A DNA stretch of 64,000 nt. Source: Locusta migratoria (lineage: Eukaryota; Arthropoda; Insecta; Orthoptera; Acrididae). The translations under genes and the position numbers were made by a program. Within the stretch, counting starts at the first letter, position 1; each line of letters begins with the position of its first letter. The stretch is from positions 217,794,333 to 217,858,332 of the forward strand of contig CM048755.1 of NCBI GenBank assembly GCA_026315105.1. Direction: 5' to 3'. Shown here one piece after another: positions 21,746 through 33,932 of this stretch. A model generated the notes under the pieces. That model was not told the DNA's origin. It did not search any database and worked only from the letters and a program-made list of their open reading frames with translations.

Positions 21746-21952
21746 CAAACTGTTTCAAATGTTTGTAATCCTAACGGACCAAACTACTGACGTCATCATC
21801 AACGGTCACTGGACTTACAAACCATTTAAAGTAACTTATGTTAAGGACAACACACTCGCCCGTGCCCTAGGGAGCACTCTAATCTCCGACGGGAGCGTCC
21901 GCGCAAACTGTGATATGGCGCCTCACACCGCACGGCCATTCCCGCTCGCGGC
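21746..21952 (-). mobile_element. SINE-D-like element
   Basis: Head-to-tail on the minus strand: a GCCGCGAGCGGGAATGGCCG head, B-box region decayed, tail ending ACAAACATTTGAAA-like. Flanks AATGACTTTCA / AATGACATTCA at 21735-21745 and 21953-21963 give an 11-bp TSD. Confidence 0.8.
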
Positions 21953-22079
21953 AATGACATTCAAGAAAGGGTTTTTGGTACTGGTTATACATTGACGTCA
22001 CAGAATTACGTATAATTTCCCTCCAATAGTATCAATACCTTATTTTCTCTCTATTAAATGTCACTTGTGATAGATTGCA

Positions 22080-22236
22080 AGCCGCGTGGTCTAATGCGTC
22101 ATGCTGCAGACTGGGAGTGCCGGAGTTTCGAGTCCTCCTTCGGGCATGGGTGTATGTGCTGTCCTTAGTGTAAGTTAGTTTAAGTACTTTGTAAGTCTAG
22201 AGATTGATGACCATAGCAGTTTGGTCCAGTAGGTTG
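22080..22236 (+). mobile_element. SINE-D-like element, decayed
   Basis: GCCGCGTGGTCTAATGCGTC head, B box GAGTTTCGAGTCC, TCGGGCATGGGTGTATGTGC junction and a tail AGATTGATGACCATAGCAG. Lies just 117 bp from the opposite-strand member at 21746-21952. Confidence 0.75.
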
Positions 22237-22239
22237 TAA

Positions 22240-25200
22240 CGTACCCGTCACCGTTTCTAATTTTTATTTTATATATCCTCGTGTCTGAACTGTGTATTTT
22301 ACCATTCTGTCTGCCCGATAAATTGTAACTGAAGTTGTCTACTGCAAGCTATTGCGATGGAATATGGCTCCCACACGTTTGTATGTGGAATGACCTGTCT
22401 ACGCAGGCTTTATCCAGTTTGAGTACATATATGGGTTCCCGCCACGTGCGAAATAAGCACGCCCAACATCTTTAATGAAATTGAAGAGTCATAAGATTGA
22501 CCCGCGCAACGGATAACATTACAAACGCATCTGACCTAATTAATCGGAACCAATATACATACTCAAATGGAACGGATACGTCACTTTGTTATTTATGCTT
22601 CAGTGCACCATTGCAGGCCACAGGAAAGACGTTAAGAATGGAATTATTAGTGCTGAATAGGGTCATATGAACATTTAGAAATTGCTTCGACACGCATGTG
22701 GGATAAAATCGTTATTTATTTAACCCCTAATTCTTTAAGATAAACACTATGTGACATTAATTTAAATGCTAATTTTTAGTATGAAAGAGAATTTAAGTGC
22801 AACCTTTTGTTGCTATCATCTGAATGGGCCTCCTAGCAAGTTTCCAAAAAGGACAGGTTAATTTCGTCACTCGCAAGGATATGGAAGCAAGGAGTTTCCT
22901 CTGATTACCCGCTATGATTTACCACATTCACACAAGGCATGCAAAGAAGAATTACTGTGTGAGCCATCACATTTGAATCCGCTCGGCCGATGCGTGCCAC
23001 GGGCAGCAAAGTGGTCTGAACGGACACAAAATATTACCCGTGAATGTGATTTGCATTACCGACCTCCTGATCATTGATAGAACATGACAGGGGATCACAA
23101 AACATTACAATATCCGTCTAAGTGGTGAACATATGTGATCAGTGTGGCCCCCACACAAAAACCAAGTTACTGAAATTTAATTTAAAATAATTACCACCAC
23201 GCTGAGTAATTACCATGACACTATTGCATGAGCAGGGTAAGCAATTGCAACAGACCCTCTGTTACCAGACTTACTATGTACTGACCACCACGTGGCACAA
23301 CGTACACCCTGATCACATTGCACGAAGTAAACCATCATTGCACCAACTGGACTCACAAACTACAATTTATCCATTTCGCGGCAAAGTCCTAGTTAGAAGG
23401 AAAATCACGGTAAATTTGAATATTGACCCTCCAAACGAATATGTACCGAAAAAAAATACAAAAACACGTTCAACGAACTGATACTCCCCATGATAATGTA
23501 ATCAATAACCGACTTAGCAGTAACTTTAACCCACGACAAAGCACACACCATCTCGGTCTGATTCTATCACTTGAAGTCACCCAAAAATGTTGAAATTGAC
23601 ACCTATTGATTGCATCCCCTAACTGGTAGTGAAAGCGTCACCATGAGCAACATTGCTGAATATTCTCACCAAATCGTTACCAAAACCTCCGCGACAGCAG
23701 CGAGAAGCTCTCCTCACGCCCGCACTCCGCCAGGCCAGGAACCGATCTCTTTCTTTCCCTAGGCGCCACCTGGGCCAACCGTCCCCTCTTCAAATTCGCG
23801 AGGGCGGAGCGCCCCGATTGGATGGACACCGAGGGTCCGTTACTCCACCGCCTTCGCATCCCCTGACTTGACCAGATCGACCCTCTACTTCAACCCTAAA
23901 ACAAAAGCTTTGCTGCAAGGCAGTCCTTGCCACAACTACATAGCCACAACCAAAGATTACAATATTGCCCATGTTACCAACACCGAAAGAAATATTAATA
24001 CATTCCACTCGCACTCCATAGTACACAAGGATGAGGAAAAGAGGAGAGTGACTTATAACAGGAAAGATATAAAATGTACACCTTCGCCATCTCTGTTTCT
24101 ACAATTGCTCTTTCAGTTTTCAACACCTGCCACAAAGTGTTGCAAGCCATTCCCAAGTGAATCAATTCCAATTTCATTCATTAAGTTGACATAATGAGAC
24201 ATCAGAGCAATGAAACGAAATGACAGTCTCGTTTCAAGGTTTAAAAAAATTTAAATTGTAGACTGCAATGCTTTCCATGTAAATTGTTTTTATCATCTAC
24301 TGTTATGATATGCACGGTTTCGTGCTGTTCTGAGCTTTCGAGATAAAAACTGTCCCTTTTAAGTTTTAATGCTGCGAGGGTGATGGTCGGGGTGAGAGTT
24401 TAAATTAGAGAAAGATTAATTTTTGAAACTCACAACCACCAGCTGCGAACCAAATTCCTAAACATGCAAAAACACTGGAACTGTTATTGCGACTGTTTGA
24501 CTCGTTTTCTAGGGGATGATATCACACGTTCACAGCTTTCCTTCCCTGCATATGATTAACAAAACAAATTCATAATAAATTCAAGTTCATGAGAGAAAAG
24601 GGTGTACTAACTACTATTTTTGAAAACACGTGAAAGTTCACTTTATGTTGTTTATTTCACAATACTTGAACCCTGTGGCTGATACGTCTGTACGTCGGCA
24701 CATTTATCAAATAAAGTTATAGCTCGAGAGCCCCCAGACAAAATGAATATTTGTCGCGAATTGTTTTCACACCACGTGGCTGTCTCAAACACCGTTCATG
24801 TTCATGCCTATGTGATGACACGTGTTACATTAACAAAACACAGTCACTTTTAGTGCGATGCACACCTTGTTCCCCGGCTAAATATTCACAAACACACAGT
24901 AGCACTCGATTTAACTTGGTGCAGTCTACGACGAGCAACCACACGTGGCGATTGCCACAGACAAATCTCAAGTCACCACCTCGAGATCCACATGCCGACT
25001 GAATGCAGAGCGACGCCGCCCGGCCAGCCACACCACGTGGTCCCGAGTCCTCACTTCCTGCCCAGGCGCGCGCGCGCGCGCCAAAAGCTCAACTGCCGGG
25101 ATTTTTTCCCCTACGTCATCAACTTGCGCATGTGAACTGTTCTAACCGATTTGCCAACGTACAGCGCTCAGCCAATACATTTCTAAAACTTTACTTAAAA

Positions 25201-26880
25201 TCAAAATAATTACACTACACATTAAACAAATATTTTCTTACGTTTTTATATTAGTATAAACATCCTTTGTACTGTTTATCATAATCGTGCAATTTCTTAT
25301 ATCACAGATAACTGATTTAACTGAATATTTCAAGGTAATATACAAAAGATTGATTGAAAATAAAATGAAAAATAGTTAATATATTATTTTTATAAACAAA
25401 CATTGCCATTCTAGTTGTGTAACTGTCTTGTCTTCATTGGTAATTTATTACTTTTCATTGTCAATTAAACATATTACGTTAGATGTGACTATATCAGCTA
25501 ATGTATTGTTTATTTATCAACAGGCTATTTTGTAATGAGGGCCTTAAAGGTTCCTAACTGCATAGTATTACTTCAAATGCCAGTAGTATTACAATATTTG
25601 TGCACTGCACTGTGCCTGGCACTCGCCATTGTCCCTCTCTCCCCTCACCGGAAACGAACTGTAAAATCCTAAGTTGGATCAAGCCACCAACGTCGGCCTG
25701 CTCGCTGGCCTCCCGTCAGCTACAAGCACACAGCAAATCTCAACGTGGAGAATTTCTACCTATGGCCTAACTATAAATGTTGTCACCCAACTGTGTACAT
25801 ACATTGCTACCATAATTAATAAGATTAAAATTGTGTAACATTTAGTGCATTGGCATGGTCAATGTTTGCAGTGAACTTCATACTGTTTAATTATCAAATG
25901 TTATTAATTACCAGTACTTCTATTGGGCGGTAATCTCACAATGCTCACTCTTTTATAGAAAAATTCATTTATTAATAATTGTCACAAGCAAGGAAGCGTC
26001 TTTTAAATACCAGTTATTTGCATCAAAATTTCTTTAAATAGTAAAATGAGTTTGCGAAGTTTGTCGGAAGAGCGAACAACGAGACGTCAAATTAGTATCG
26101 TGATTCACCGTTGCGCTGATGAACAGTGGAGCAAAACTCGTCATTGGTATTTTACAAAGTTTTCACAAGAAGCTTCGCGATAATTGACCGTGAGTGATGT
26201 GCGTGGAGTGGAAAAAAGGCGCGCTTTGTTTCTGTTTCGCCTGACAGCATCTCGCTCTCTCATTTTGTGTCTGACAGGGAAATTGCACAGAGAGCCGCAA
26301 CGTGGAGGGTACGCTTAAAAAAATGAACTGTCTGGCCCGCGGTGCTTGATGTACGCTGTGAACGTGCCCGCGTGTTCCCTGCTCCCTCATTCTGGTTCTG
26401 CTCTTATGTTCTCATTGACGCCAAGTTAGGACCCATATATTCATCTTTCTCTTACCAGTTATAAATTACAATTCTTATCATTTTTTCTTGTTTATGGCCT
26501 TTTTTGTTACGTTCTCTCGACATACATAGTGTTTTGGCTGAATGTAAAATATTATTAAAGGTGGAGAAGCTTTTATGATTAATAGAGCACCTAAAGAGAC
26601 TATACCTTCCTCTCCTCAAAGTATTTTGATTAGGAATATAGAAGAAACTTTATGAACTGTGAATAGTAATTTGCCTAAAAATTTGAAGGTAGTGAAGCTC
26701 ACAGTTTGAACAATAATATGTTGCGAAAACGTTTGCAGAAGATGCAAATTAACAGTATAATATTTATACCGCTTTACAAATTCTCACTGTTAGTGTGTTA
26801 TGGAAGCAGTAGATTACATATTATATATATACTTACAGTGTCACAAATGAAATTTGTTATTTATGCAGCCATATAGCGCC
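22240..26880. other. 4.6 kb with no recognised gene or repeat
   Basis: No domain could be read in any frame. Two GC-richer patches (23690-23870 and 24750-25100, the latter with a short CG dinucleotide run at 25068-25081) stand out from AT-rich sequence. They could be unrecognised exons, a promoter region or a transposon end. Nothing in them decides the matter. Confidence 0.4.
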
Positions 26881-27039
26881 GTTCAATCATAGTCCATATT
26901 CTCTTCTGGGTTATACAGCATTAACCATTCTCATGTCGAAAATCAGAAATACAGAAATGAATTTCCACGTGAAATTTGTGGACGTTGGTAAAGAAGTCTA
27001 GGTAATTAGGGTTCCAGAAGGTACTTGCTAACATATACA

Positions 27040-27600
27040 CACATCTACACTCTGCAACGCACCTTGCGATGTGTAGAGGCACGTTTTCTGCCACGGTCAC
27101 TTCCTCAGTTCCTGTCACAAAAGAATATGGTTCTCAAGAAGAAACCCCCCGTATGATACCATTTTTATGGTCTTTTCGCGACATACACGTAGGAGAAATG
27201 AATAAATTGGTTCACTTATCCAGAAACGTACGGTCTAGGAACTTCGACAGTAGCCCACGCCTTCAAACAAAACGCCTCTCTTTTGGTGTCTGACTCTGGA
27301 GTGGGCTGATAATCTCCGTGGCACTGTTGCTCATACTAAATGCACCTGTAACGAAGCGATACACTCTTCTTTCCTCAACCTGACACAAATCCTACATTGA
27401 CGCGTAGTGGTCGAACGAGTGTTTTGTAAGTTACTCCTTTTGTTGATTAACTTAATTTCCTGAGGATTCTTGCACTGAACCTCAGTCTGGTGAGCCCCGT
27501 TTCGTAGAATGCTTTCCTCCGAGACACACTGGCCCCACCCCACACCTTGTAGTTTCGGATGCGATAAGCTAAAACTCTCGTACACCTCTCGTGTTTGTGG
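27040..27600 (-). pseudogene. Probable CR1-like LINE 3' fragment
   Basis: Minus strand: VNQQKE then LTKHSFDH over 27400-27450 corresponds to NQSTK...AYKTLVRP of the RT fragment at 17230-17420 with a frameshift, and the + strand shares CGAGTGTTTTGTAAG with 17284-17296. Downstream, decayed frames run to a 3' end near 27040 (CACATCTACACTCTGCAA on the + strand, the complement of a LINE tail). Badly frameshifted. Confidence 0.42.
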
Positions 27601-27766
27601 AGGCAACGCTGACCAGCGCTCAGTGCGTGCAGAATGTTAAGGACCCGTTCACTTGCAATTCATGCAACAGGAAGATCATGTTTTATTCCAACAGGATAAT
27701 GCTTGACCACGACTACGAGTGAAAATCAGCGAGCATTTTGAGACATGCAGCAACTTGCCTGGCCAG

Positions 27767-28176
27767 CACAAAAAAAAAGTTTCAAATGTTTTTATAGCTT
27801 ATGGGACTTAACTACGGGGTCATCAGTCCCTAAACATACAAACTAGCCGGCCGAGGTGGCCGAGGAGACTGAGGCGCTCCAGTCACGGTCTGCACGGCCA
27901 CTACGGTCGGGGGTTCGAATCCCCCCTCGGGCAGGGATATTTGTGCCGTCCTTAGTATTAGCTAGTTCATAAGTAGTTTGTAAGTTTAGGGACTGATGAC
28001 CCCGTAGTTAAGTCCCATAAACTATACAAACATTTGAACATACAAACTACTTATGAACTAGCTAGCACTAAGGACAGTACAAATATCCATGCCCGAGGGG
28101 GGATTCGAACACACGACCTTAGTGACAGTGCAGACCGTGACTGGCTCGCTGCAGTTCCCTCGGCCACCGCGGCCAG
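27767..28176 (-). mobile_element. SINE-A, inside Tc1 and itself split by another SINE
   Basis: Tail at 27776-27845 and head at 28050-28176 on the minus strand. TSD CTGGCCAG at 27759-27766 and 28177-28184 lies in the transposase frame. A + strand SINE-A (27846-28036) interrupts its tail. Confidence 0.9.
27846..28036 (+). mobile_element. SINE-A nested in a minus-strand SINE-A
   Basis: Full-length + strand element with perfect 13-bp TSD AACATACAAACTA at 27833-27845 and 28037-28049. Youngest layer of a three-level nest (Tc1, then SINE, then SINE). Confidence 0.94.
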
Positions 28177-28599
28177 CTGGCCAGAACCATCTCCAGGCAA
28201 GTCTCCTACCGAGCACGTTTGGGATATGATGGGACGACAAATAGCACGCGTGTCTCGTCAACACACAGCTACTACACAGCTACATGGACGGTTAAGCGCG
28301 AGTGGAATAATGTATCCCAAGACAATATTCGCCATCTGTATGATCGAATGGAGGTAACAATCAGCGCCTACGTTGCTACCGATGGAGGCTCCACCACGAA
28401 CTAATATGACTGTTTCAGTATAGAGCGACATTTGGTACCTCAAGACCGTTTGACCTATTGATCTGTAAATCATTCCATGTACTCCATATGTACTGTTTCG
28501 ACACGAAATCTTCAGTGAACTGCAGAACTTTTAAATGGTGAACAAATTTTTATTTTCGGTTGTGTAAATGTCGTTGCTCCCCATGTAACACGCAGAAAT

Positions 28600-29300
28600 T
28601 TAGTTTGTACTCTTAGATTCGTGCCGAACCACACCTTCGGAAATCGCGACATATGTAGTAAGAAATAGCGAAATATTTGAAACAACAAAGAATATAAATG
28701 GCATTACTGGTTGCTTCACTCGCGTTGCTTTCATCTTTCGTTTTTTATCAGACTGTAGTCACGACATGGAAGGAACTCTTTCCTCAAAGAGCACACTCAA
28801 AAGCCCGTTTTAAACGAACAACGAACTTGTAATAGATTGATAACAAGTTGCGTTAATGGCGGCCGTCAGTCCTTTGAACGGCTGCACTAGTATGATCCCG
28901 CTAGTATCGAAGCGCGATAATTATAGTGATAAAGAAATAGGGCCAGTTCTAAATTCGGTACTAGTGGGTTCACTGCGCATGCGCGAGCTAGTAGCTGTCA
29001 GCTGCAGTCACCGCTGCAGTTAGTCCGCCATTTTCCTTCGTATTTAGGTATATTTTGCGTTATGTCGAAGTTTATGATCAGAATGTGTTACAAAATGTAT
29101 TTCTAATGACGGCATTCACACTGTCCGTCACCAGACCGTCACCTAACATCAACGTCACATTAAGCTTTCTCGAGAAGATTGTTTTGATTGAATGGTCGTC
29201 TGCTGACATCGGAAGTTAACCTATTTTCGTCAGGCGACTTTCATATTGTAGTCGACAATTACACGGTTTGCACACAAATTAGTCTTATTAATCTTTAGTT
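28600..29300. other. No gene recognised
   Basis: Non-coding. A GC-richer patch at 28960-29040 (GCGCATGCGCGAGC...GCTGCAGTTAG) is present but unassigned. Confidence 0.4.
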
Positions 29301-29309
29301 TATTATTAT

Positions 29310-30092
29310 ACTTTGGTTTGATTTGATTTGATTTTTTTCAGGGAAGCCAAAACAGTCTTGGTCCAACCCGCCACTTCCCGCACCGAAACTAAGTTTATTG
29401 TGCGGTATCGCTCCCTGTATATCTAGTAAAGCCAACCAAATGTTCTGTGCCTTTTACTCTCCAATGCAATGCATTATAAGATTAGATATGATGCAGTTTC
29501 ATCACCGTCATCACAGATCCTACATTTAGGGTCCTCTTCTGTTATTCCCATTGAATGTAGGTGTTTTTTGAAATTCCCATGGCCTGTCAGCAATCCAACC
29601 ATGAGTCTAATCTCTCTCCTGTTCAGATCCAGGATTTCAGAGCTTCTTTTAAAACATGGCTTTGGCATCATTATCTTGCCACGTTTTTGTTGATGGACTT
29701 TGGTCCAATATTCTACGTGCTGTCTTCTGAGCCAGTTACGTAGCTCCAATTTAATCATTGCCTTGGTGATTGTCAGGACAGGTTCCGGTCCAATAAATGG
29801 AGTCTCTGCCCCCATCCTGGCTAATCTGTCGGCATGTTCGTTGCCACTGATCCCCGAGTGGCCAGGAACCCACAACAGGTTTACTTTATTGCTTTCCCAA
29901 GCTCCACCAGAACCCTGTGACATTCTGCAACAATTTTAGACCTTGTTGCAGGAGCTGCCAGTGATCTCAGGGCTGCCTGGCTGTCTGAATAGATATGTAT
30001 GCTACGGTCTTTGTAGCACCTACGCAAATTCTCCTCCACACACGCCCTGATGGCATACTTTGGTTTAGCGGTAAATTGCAAATGTTTCATGA
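29310..30092 (-). pseudogene. LINE 3' end with RNase H domain (I/R1/LOA-like)
   Basis: The minus strand from 30090 reads SIHIYSDSQAALRSL (RNase H, second acidic block), then WVPGHSGISGNEHADRLAR (third and fourth blocks, with H and D). It continues with LNRREIRLMVGLLTGHGNF and CRICDDGDETASYLIL, the CCHC-like tail typical of RNase H-bearing LINEs. The 3' end carries repeated CAAATCAAATC units next to 29310-29335 (+ strand TTTGATTTGATTTGATT). One frameshift separates the two RNase H halves. It is a 5'-truncated copy: RT and endonuclease are missing. Confidence 0.85.
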
Positions 30093-30756
30093 CGACTTAA
30101 ATATTTATCTCAATTATTGTCCACCGAAAAACGAGGTCGTACATCTGAAACCGAAAAATGGTTTATGTTTTGCAATATCGTAACAGAAAAGACTGAAGCC
30201 AATTGTTTAATTGAATAAGATTGTAATGTGATGATGCAATTTTCATTAAATAGCATTTTATATGAAAAAGTCAGTCCAAATGAAAGACAAAAATTCAGTT
30301 GTGCATGACGTTATTACCAATGTCAGTGGGCAAATCGTAGTAGATAGAGTAAAGAAGGTCTATTTACGCTCTTATAAATATTGCTTGATGTGTTAATAAG
30401 TTTATTTTTTTTTTTTTCGCTTGAAAATAGATGTGAATGTTTTGAAATGTTTCACTCCCCAGAACTTTACCACACTAAGTTGACCAGAAACATAGATTGC
30501 AAGGTTTTCTTTGGCCGTCAATAACATTTAGCGTTGTTTCCTCAATTCCAGTATTAAACTATTACTTCCTACATAACAAATCGCCTGTTATAACCCCACT
30601 TTCAACATCGGGTATTACTGTTCGATTACGTTTATCGTCTAAACACGCTGCCACAAGATCTTGCTTGAGTTTGTACTTCAGGGCTAGTACACTAGGAGCG
30701 CTTCAGTAGACTATTATCTATCTTGTTCACCTTCGTTCATCGTTTAAAAAGGACTT

Positions 30757-30942
30757 AAGGCGGCTTGCTGCAAAGCGCGCAGCTGCTACTCGTCGGAGTT
30801 TCCCGAGTCCTACCCTCGGGCATTGTGTGTGTGTGCGCGCGCACTTGTGTGTACAGTCCTTAGCGTAACTTAGTTTAAGTAGTTGGTAAGTCTATGGAAT
30901 GATGACCACTGCAGTTTCATCACGTAGTTTTACAAACATTTG
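30757..30942 (+). mobile_element. SINE-D-like element, decayed
   Basis: B-box area GAGTTTCCCGAGTCC, TCGGGCATTGTGTGTGTGTG junction with a short TG/CG expansion, then AACTTAGTTTAAGTAGTTGG and a tail ending ACAAACATTTGA. The head is too decayed to place the 5' end. Confidence 0.72.
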
Positions 30943-31724
30943 ATAATCTTACAGCATTATGTGTTACAACCACAAAGATGAGAAATATTTCACGTGTTAG
31001 TAGTCTAACGCCCTTCCTTTGACGTCTATAACCACAGTACTATAGCGATCATATCTAAGGATTCTTATGACTGACGTGTCTTTACCTGACATTTGATTAC
31101 AACAAAGTGTACTTTGAGTGACATATTTGTAATGGATCTTCAGTGCACCGATGCCTTGAAAAGTAACATTGCTATTACATGCAAGTTATAACATGCAAGA
31201 AGTACCACGAATTCCCTCAAAAATAACTATTAAGGGACGTCACGCGACAGATTTCTAATTGCAATCAAACGGCAACCGAAAGTGGTTGTGGCGCCTGCCC
31301 GCGAGGCACTCGAGTCTCTGGCTTTCTTTTAAAGGTGAAAGAGTACGTGTTTGAATTTTTAAGGTAATCAACTGCTGAATTTATTTTCGAAGCTACGCCT
31401 AACCTTTGCACAGCGTATATCTACATCCACAAAAGCAATGAAACATCAAATATGCATCATTTCAAATGCGTCCTGTTCAAAAACATTCTCTGTTAGTGGT
31501 TTTGCACGTTTCCTGTTACACATACGCACAGAGAAACTTTCGTGTGTCAACACGTGAGTTTATTATTATACCGTACGTTTCATGATTTACTTACACAGTA
31601 ACATGCATTATTCACCTTTGTTATTATTTGAGAAAACATGGCGAGGTTTGATAATTTCCTTCACACTGGGTGTAGTGTTGCTTCCGTATAGCCACGGATC
31701 AATGAACTCGTTTGTGTTGTATAC
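30943..31724. other. No gene recognised
   Basis: AT-rich, no identified repeat. Confidence 0.45.
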
Positions 31725-32110
31725 AAAGAAGTGCCAAAAGTCATGGGTTAGATATATTCACGGATACAGATAGCGCTAGTATCGCGTAAAGAAAGTATAA
31801 AAGGGCAATGAATCGGCAGAGCTGTCATTAGTACTCAGGCGATTCATGTGAAAACGTTTCCAAAGTGATTATGGCTGCAACAGCGGAGTTAACATACTTT
31901 GAACGCAAGATAGTCGTTGGAACGTCTAGTTCCATTTCTGAAATCTTTAGATAATTCATTACCTCGAGATCCACATTGTCAATAGCTTGCGGAGATTGAC
32001 AAATTGCAGGCCTTACCTTCCATCGCAATGGGCGAGGATCTGCAAGTAATAACAGCAAGTAGCTACGAGGAACACTCCCTCAAAGAATCGTTGAAACCAA
32101 AGAGGGCCGT
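31725..32110 (+). pseudogene. Tc1-like element 5' part with transposase N-terminus
   Basis: Starting ATG at 31871: MAATAELTYFERKIVVGTSS, then SISEIFR, stop, RSTLS. This is the N-terminal paired-type helix-turn-helix of a Tc1-like transposase (ELTxFERxxVVG...SISEIxxxFxxxRSTVS). Upstream, AAGTGCCAAAAGTCATGGGT at about 31730 looks like the 5' untranslated region of the same element. Stops follow quickly. It belongs to the same or a sister family as the C-terminal piece at 27610-28404. Confidence 0.68.
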
Positions 32111-32158
32111 ACGACTCCATTAGGTCATACAGTGATATTTTCCGTTAATGGGCTATGA

Positions 32159-32317
32159 CAACATGTAGAGACAAGACCTGACAACAGTCCGTGTCACGTC
32201 ACACCGAGAGGACGAGATCACTAGCCTGACTAGCTGGCCGGTGGAGCACAGCCCACTGCCTCGTAGTGCCAGCCATTCAACACGGACTGTTGTGAGGCCC
32301 TGTCTCTAGACGGCGTT
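32159..32317. mobile_element. Short inverted-repeat DNA transposon (MITE), copy 3
   Basis: 159 bp; ends TAGAGACAAGACCTGACAAC (left) and, reverse-complemented, CTAGAGACAGGGCCTCACAA (right). TSD GGCTATGA (32151-32158) / GGCTATGG (32318-32325). Shares GTCCGTGTCACGTCACACC and GCACAGCCCACTGCCTCGTA with copy 2. The right arm has lost the GGTGTGACGTGAC block, so it is internally deleted. Confidence 0.86.
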
Positions 32318-32325
32318 GGCTATGG

Positions 32326-33159
32326 CAGCAGAAGACCAACTCTGGTGACTTTGTTAACAGTGCACAATCACTCCTACTGTCACTAACACCAATAATATAT
32401 GTCTCGACATGACGGTTTTTGCTGTTTTCCTCGACAGTTGCATACACTGTGTGAGAAGGAATCCACGACACCAGATGAAAGTTTTTTAATCCTTTCTAAA
32501 TGGGTATGGAACTTGAGGATGACTTCAATGTGAGTCCGAATCTGATTGCAGGATAAATAAATTACGGCTCTTGGTTTCGTTGAATTTTAACATATGTAGA
32601 CCAGCCACAGTCCTGACCTCATATTAATTATACATCCAATGAAATCACTTCTTTGTGAACGTCGCATGTGACAAGACATTTACCAATTTGTCGCCCAAAT
32701 CATTACTGAATGGATTCCCTATCCGTGTGAGTTCCGTTCATGTCACGATCCTGCAGCGCCACCGGGCGGCAGCTAGTATAGCGGTGAACATGTTTCAAAT
32801 TAATCACCATTTCTGCAGTGAAGCTAATGGTGTCTTAAAAGTTAAAAGTCAGCATCAGGCATAGAATGACCTTATTCTGCATATGATGCCTTTCGGAATT
32901 ATCCATAATCAGATTTCAACAAAAATATCCAATACACAATTGTTTTATGAAAAAATAGCACTATATAGCTATTGATTTCTACTTGATTCAAAATACTTAG
33001 CAGAACGTGCACCACACCTATAGCTATTTCAGTTTTGTTTTCATACATCTCAATTCTTATTATGTCATAACTCCGAACTATGACTCTAGCAATCATTACA
33101 ATTTCACTGGTTCTTAGAGTCTAATATTAGAATACTGGCTGCGAAATGTATTCCGAGCG
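32326..33159. other. No gene recognised
   Basis: Non-coding; short frames only. Confidence 0.45.
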
Positions 33160-33412
33160 GTGTTCGTAGTACAGACGAAATAAAAACGTCATGTGTACTG
33201 GGACAGATTTTCATACATTTCATAGTTTTTGACCTCATATTCCTGATCTGTGTGCCGTACTATCATGTAATTTCGACGGTACATTCACTTATATATGCCC
33301 AGACTGCCTATAAAATATATCGCGAATAGAGCCGTGGTGAAGTCGTATTAAATTGAAACCTAATGCCTGATCTTTCATGAACCAAGTTGTTTATGACCTT
33401 ATATCTCATAAA

Positions 33413-33932
33413 TAGTGTGGCTCCGTAGGACAGTGGTAGATTGTCAGACTACAAATCTAGAGGTCGCGGGTTAGATTCCCGCCAAGTCGGAGGATTTTTA
33501 TCTGTCACTTTCCACTTCTTTCACCTCTGGCAGTGTTGCTGATGTGAAAAATATCGAGCAGCACCGTTTTTCGTAACCCACGTTAAACTGTAGGTCCCCC
33601 TATAACTGGCTGGGTAAGTCAGTTTGAAGGTCGGAGGAAGGGAACGGCATACCACCTCCAAATAGGACCATGTCTAGTAAAGCACTGTGGTTTTAAACCA
33701 ATCTTCGGATTTTTGACTGCTTTACCCTTATCTTTCAAATGTTTGTAGAGCTTATGGGACTTAACTTCGGGGTCATCAGTCCCTAAACTTACAAACTACT
33801 TATGAACTAGCTAATAGTAAGGACGACACAAATATCCATGCCCGAGTGGGGATTCGAACCCCCGACTGTAGTGGCCGTCAAGACTGTGACTGGCGCGCCG
33901 CAGAACGCTCGGCACCCGCGGCCGACTATCTT
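33413..33932 (+). mobile_element. SINE-E (tRNA-derived), carrying a nested SINE-A
   Basis: The tRNA-like head runs over 33416-33492: GGCTCCGTAGGACAGTGGTA, then AGACTACAAATCTAGAGG and B box GGGTTAGATTCCC. A long body follows with GGTCGGAGGAAGGGAACGGC and CACCTCCAAATAGGACC. TSD TATCTCATAAA at 33402-33412 and 33933-33943. The SINE-A at 33736-33926 sits at its 3' end. Not a functional tRNA gene: the acceptor arms do not pair over 7 bp and the B box is altered. Confidence 0.8.
33736..33926 (-). mobile_element. SINE-A in the tail of SINE-E
   Basis: Minus-strand head and tail; short TSD TATCTTT at 33729-33735 and 33927-33933. Confidence 0.88.

Larger units (their letters stand above)
27610..28404 (+). 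pseudogene. Tc1-like transposase C-terminal part, split by SINEs
   Basis: The frame reads HVLFQQDNA, then a stop where family members have R in DNARPH, and continues KISEHFETCSNLPGQ up to 27766. After a SINE insertion it resumes PSPGKSPTEHVWDMMGRQIA and, after a frameshift, WNNVSQDNIRHLYDRMEV and GGSTTN with a stop at 28402-28404. These are the second Asp (DNA), the PDLSPIEHVWD catalytic-acid region (here SPTEHVWD) and the usual C-terminus of Tc1 transposases. The N-terminal HTH part is absent; a fragment of it from a related copy is at 31871-32070. Tc1-type 3' untranslated sequence probably continues to about 28580. Confidence 0.85.

Noticed and set aside
25068..25081. CG dinucleotide run as a CpG island promoter
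   Set aside because: Only seven repeats; a simple-sequence tract with no other promoter feature.
28487..28520. CTGAAGA...GAAA string on the minus strand resembling a hammerhead
   Set aside because: The strands between do not pair as stem II, there is no stem I, and the position is in the Tc1 3' untranslated region.
29969..30092. RNase H gene of the host
   Set aside because: The domain is followed by LINE-type C-terminal motifs and a CAAAT-type 3' tail, so it belongs to a retrotransposon.
33416..33492. Possible tRNA gene
   Set aside because: Acceptor arm does not pair, the B box is altered, and it is followed by SINE body sequence inside a TSD.
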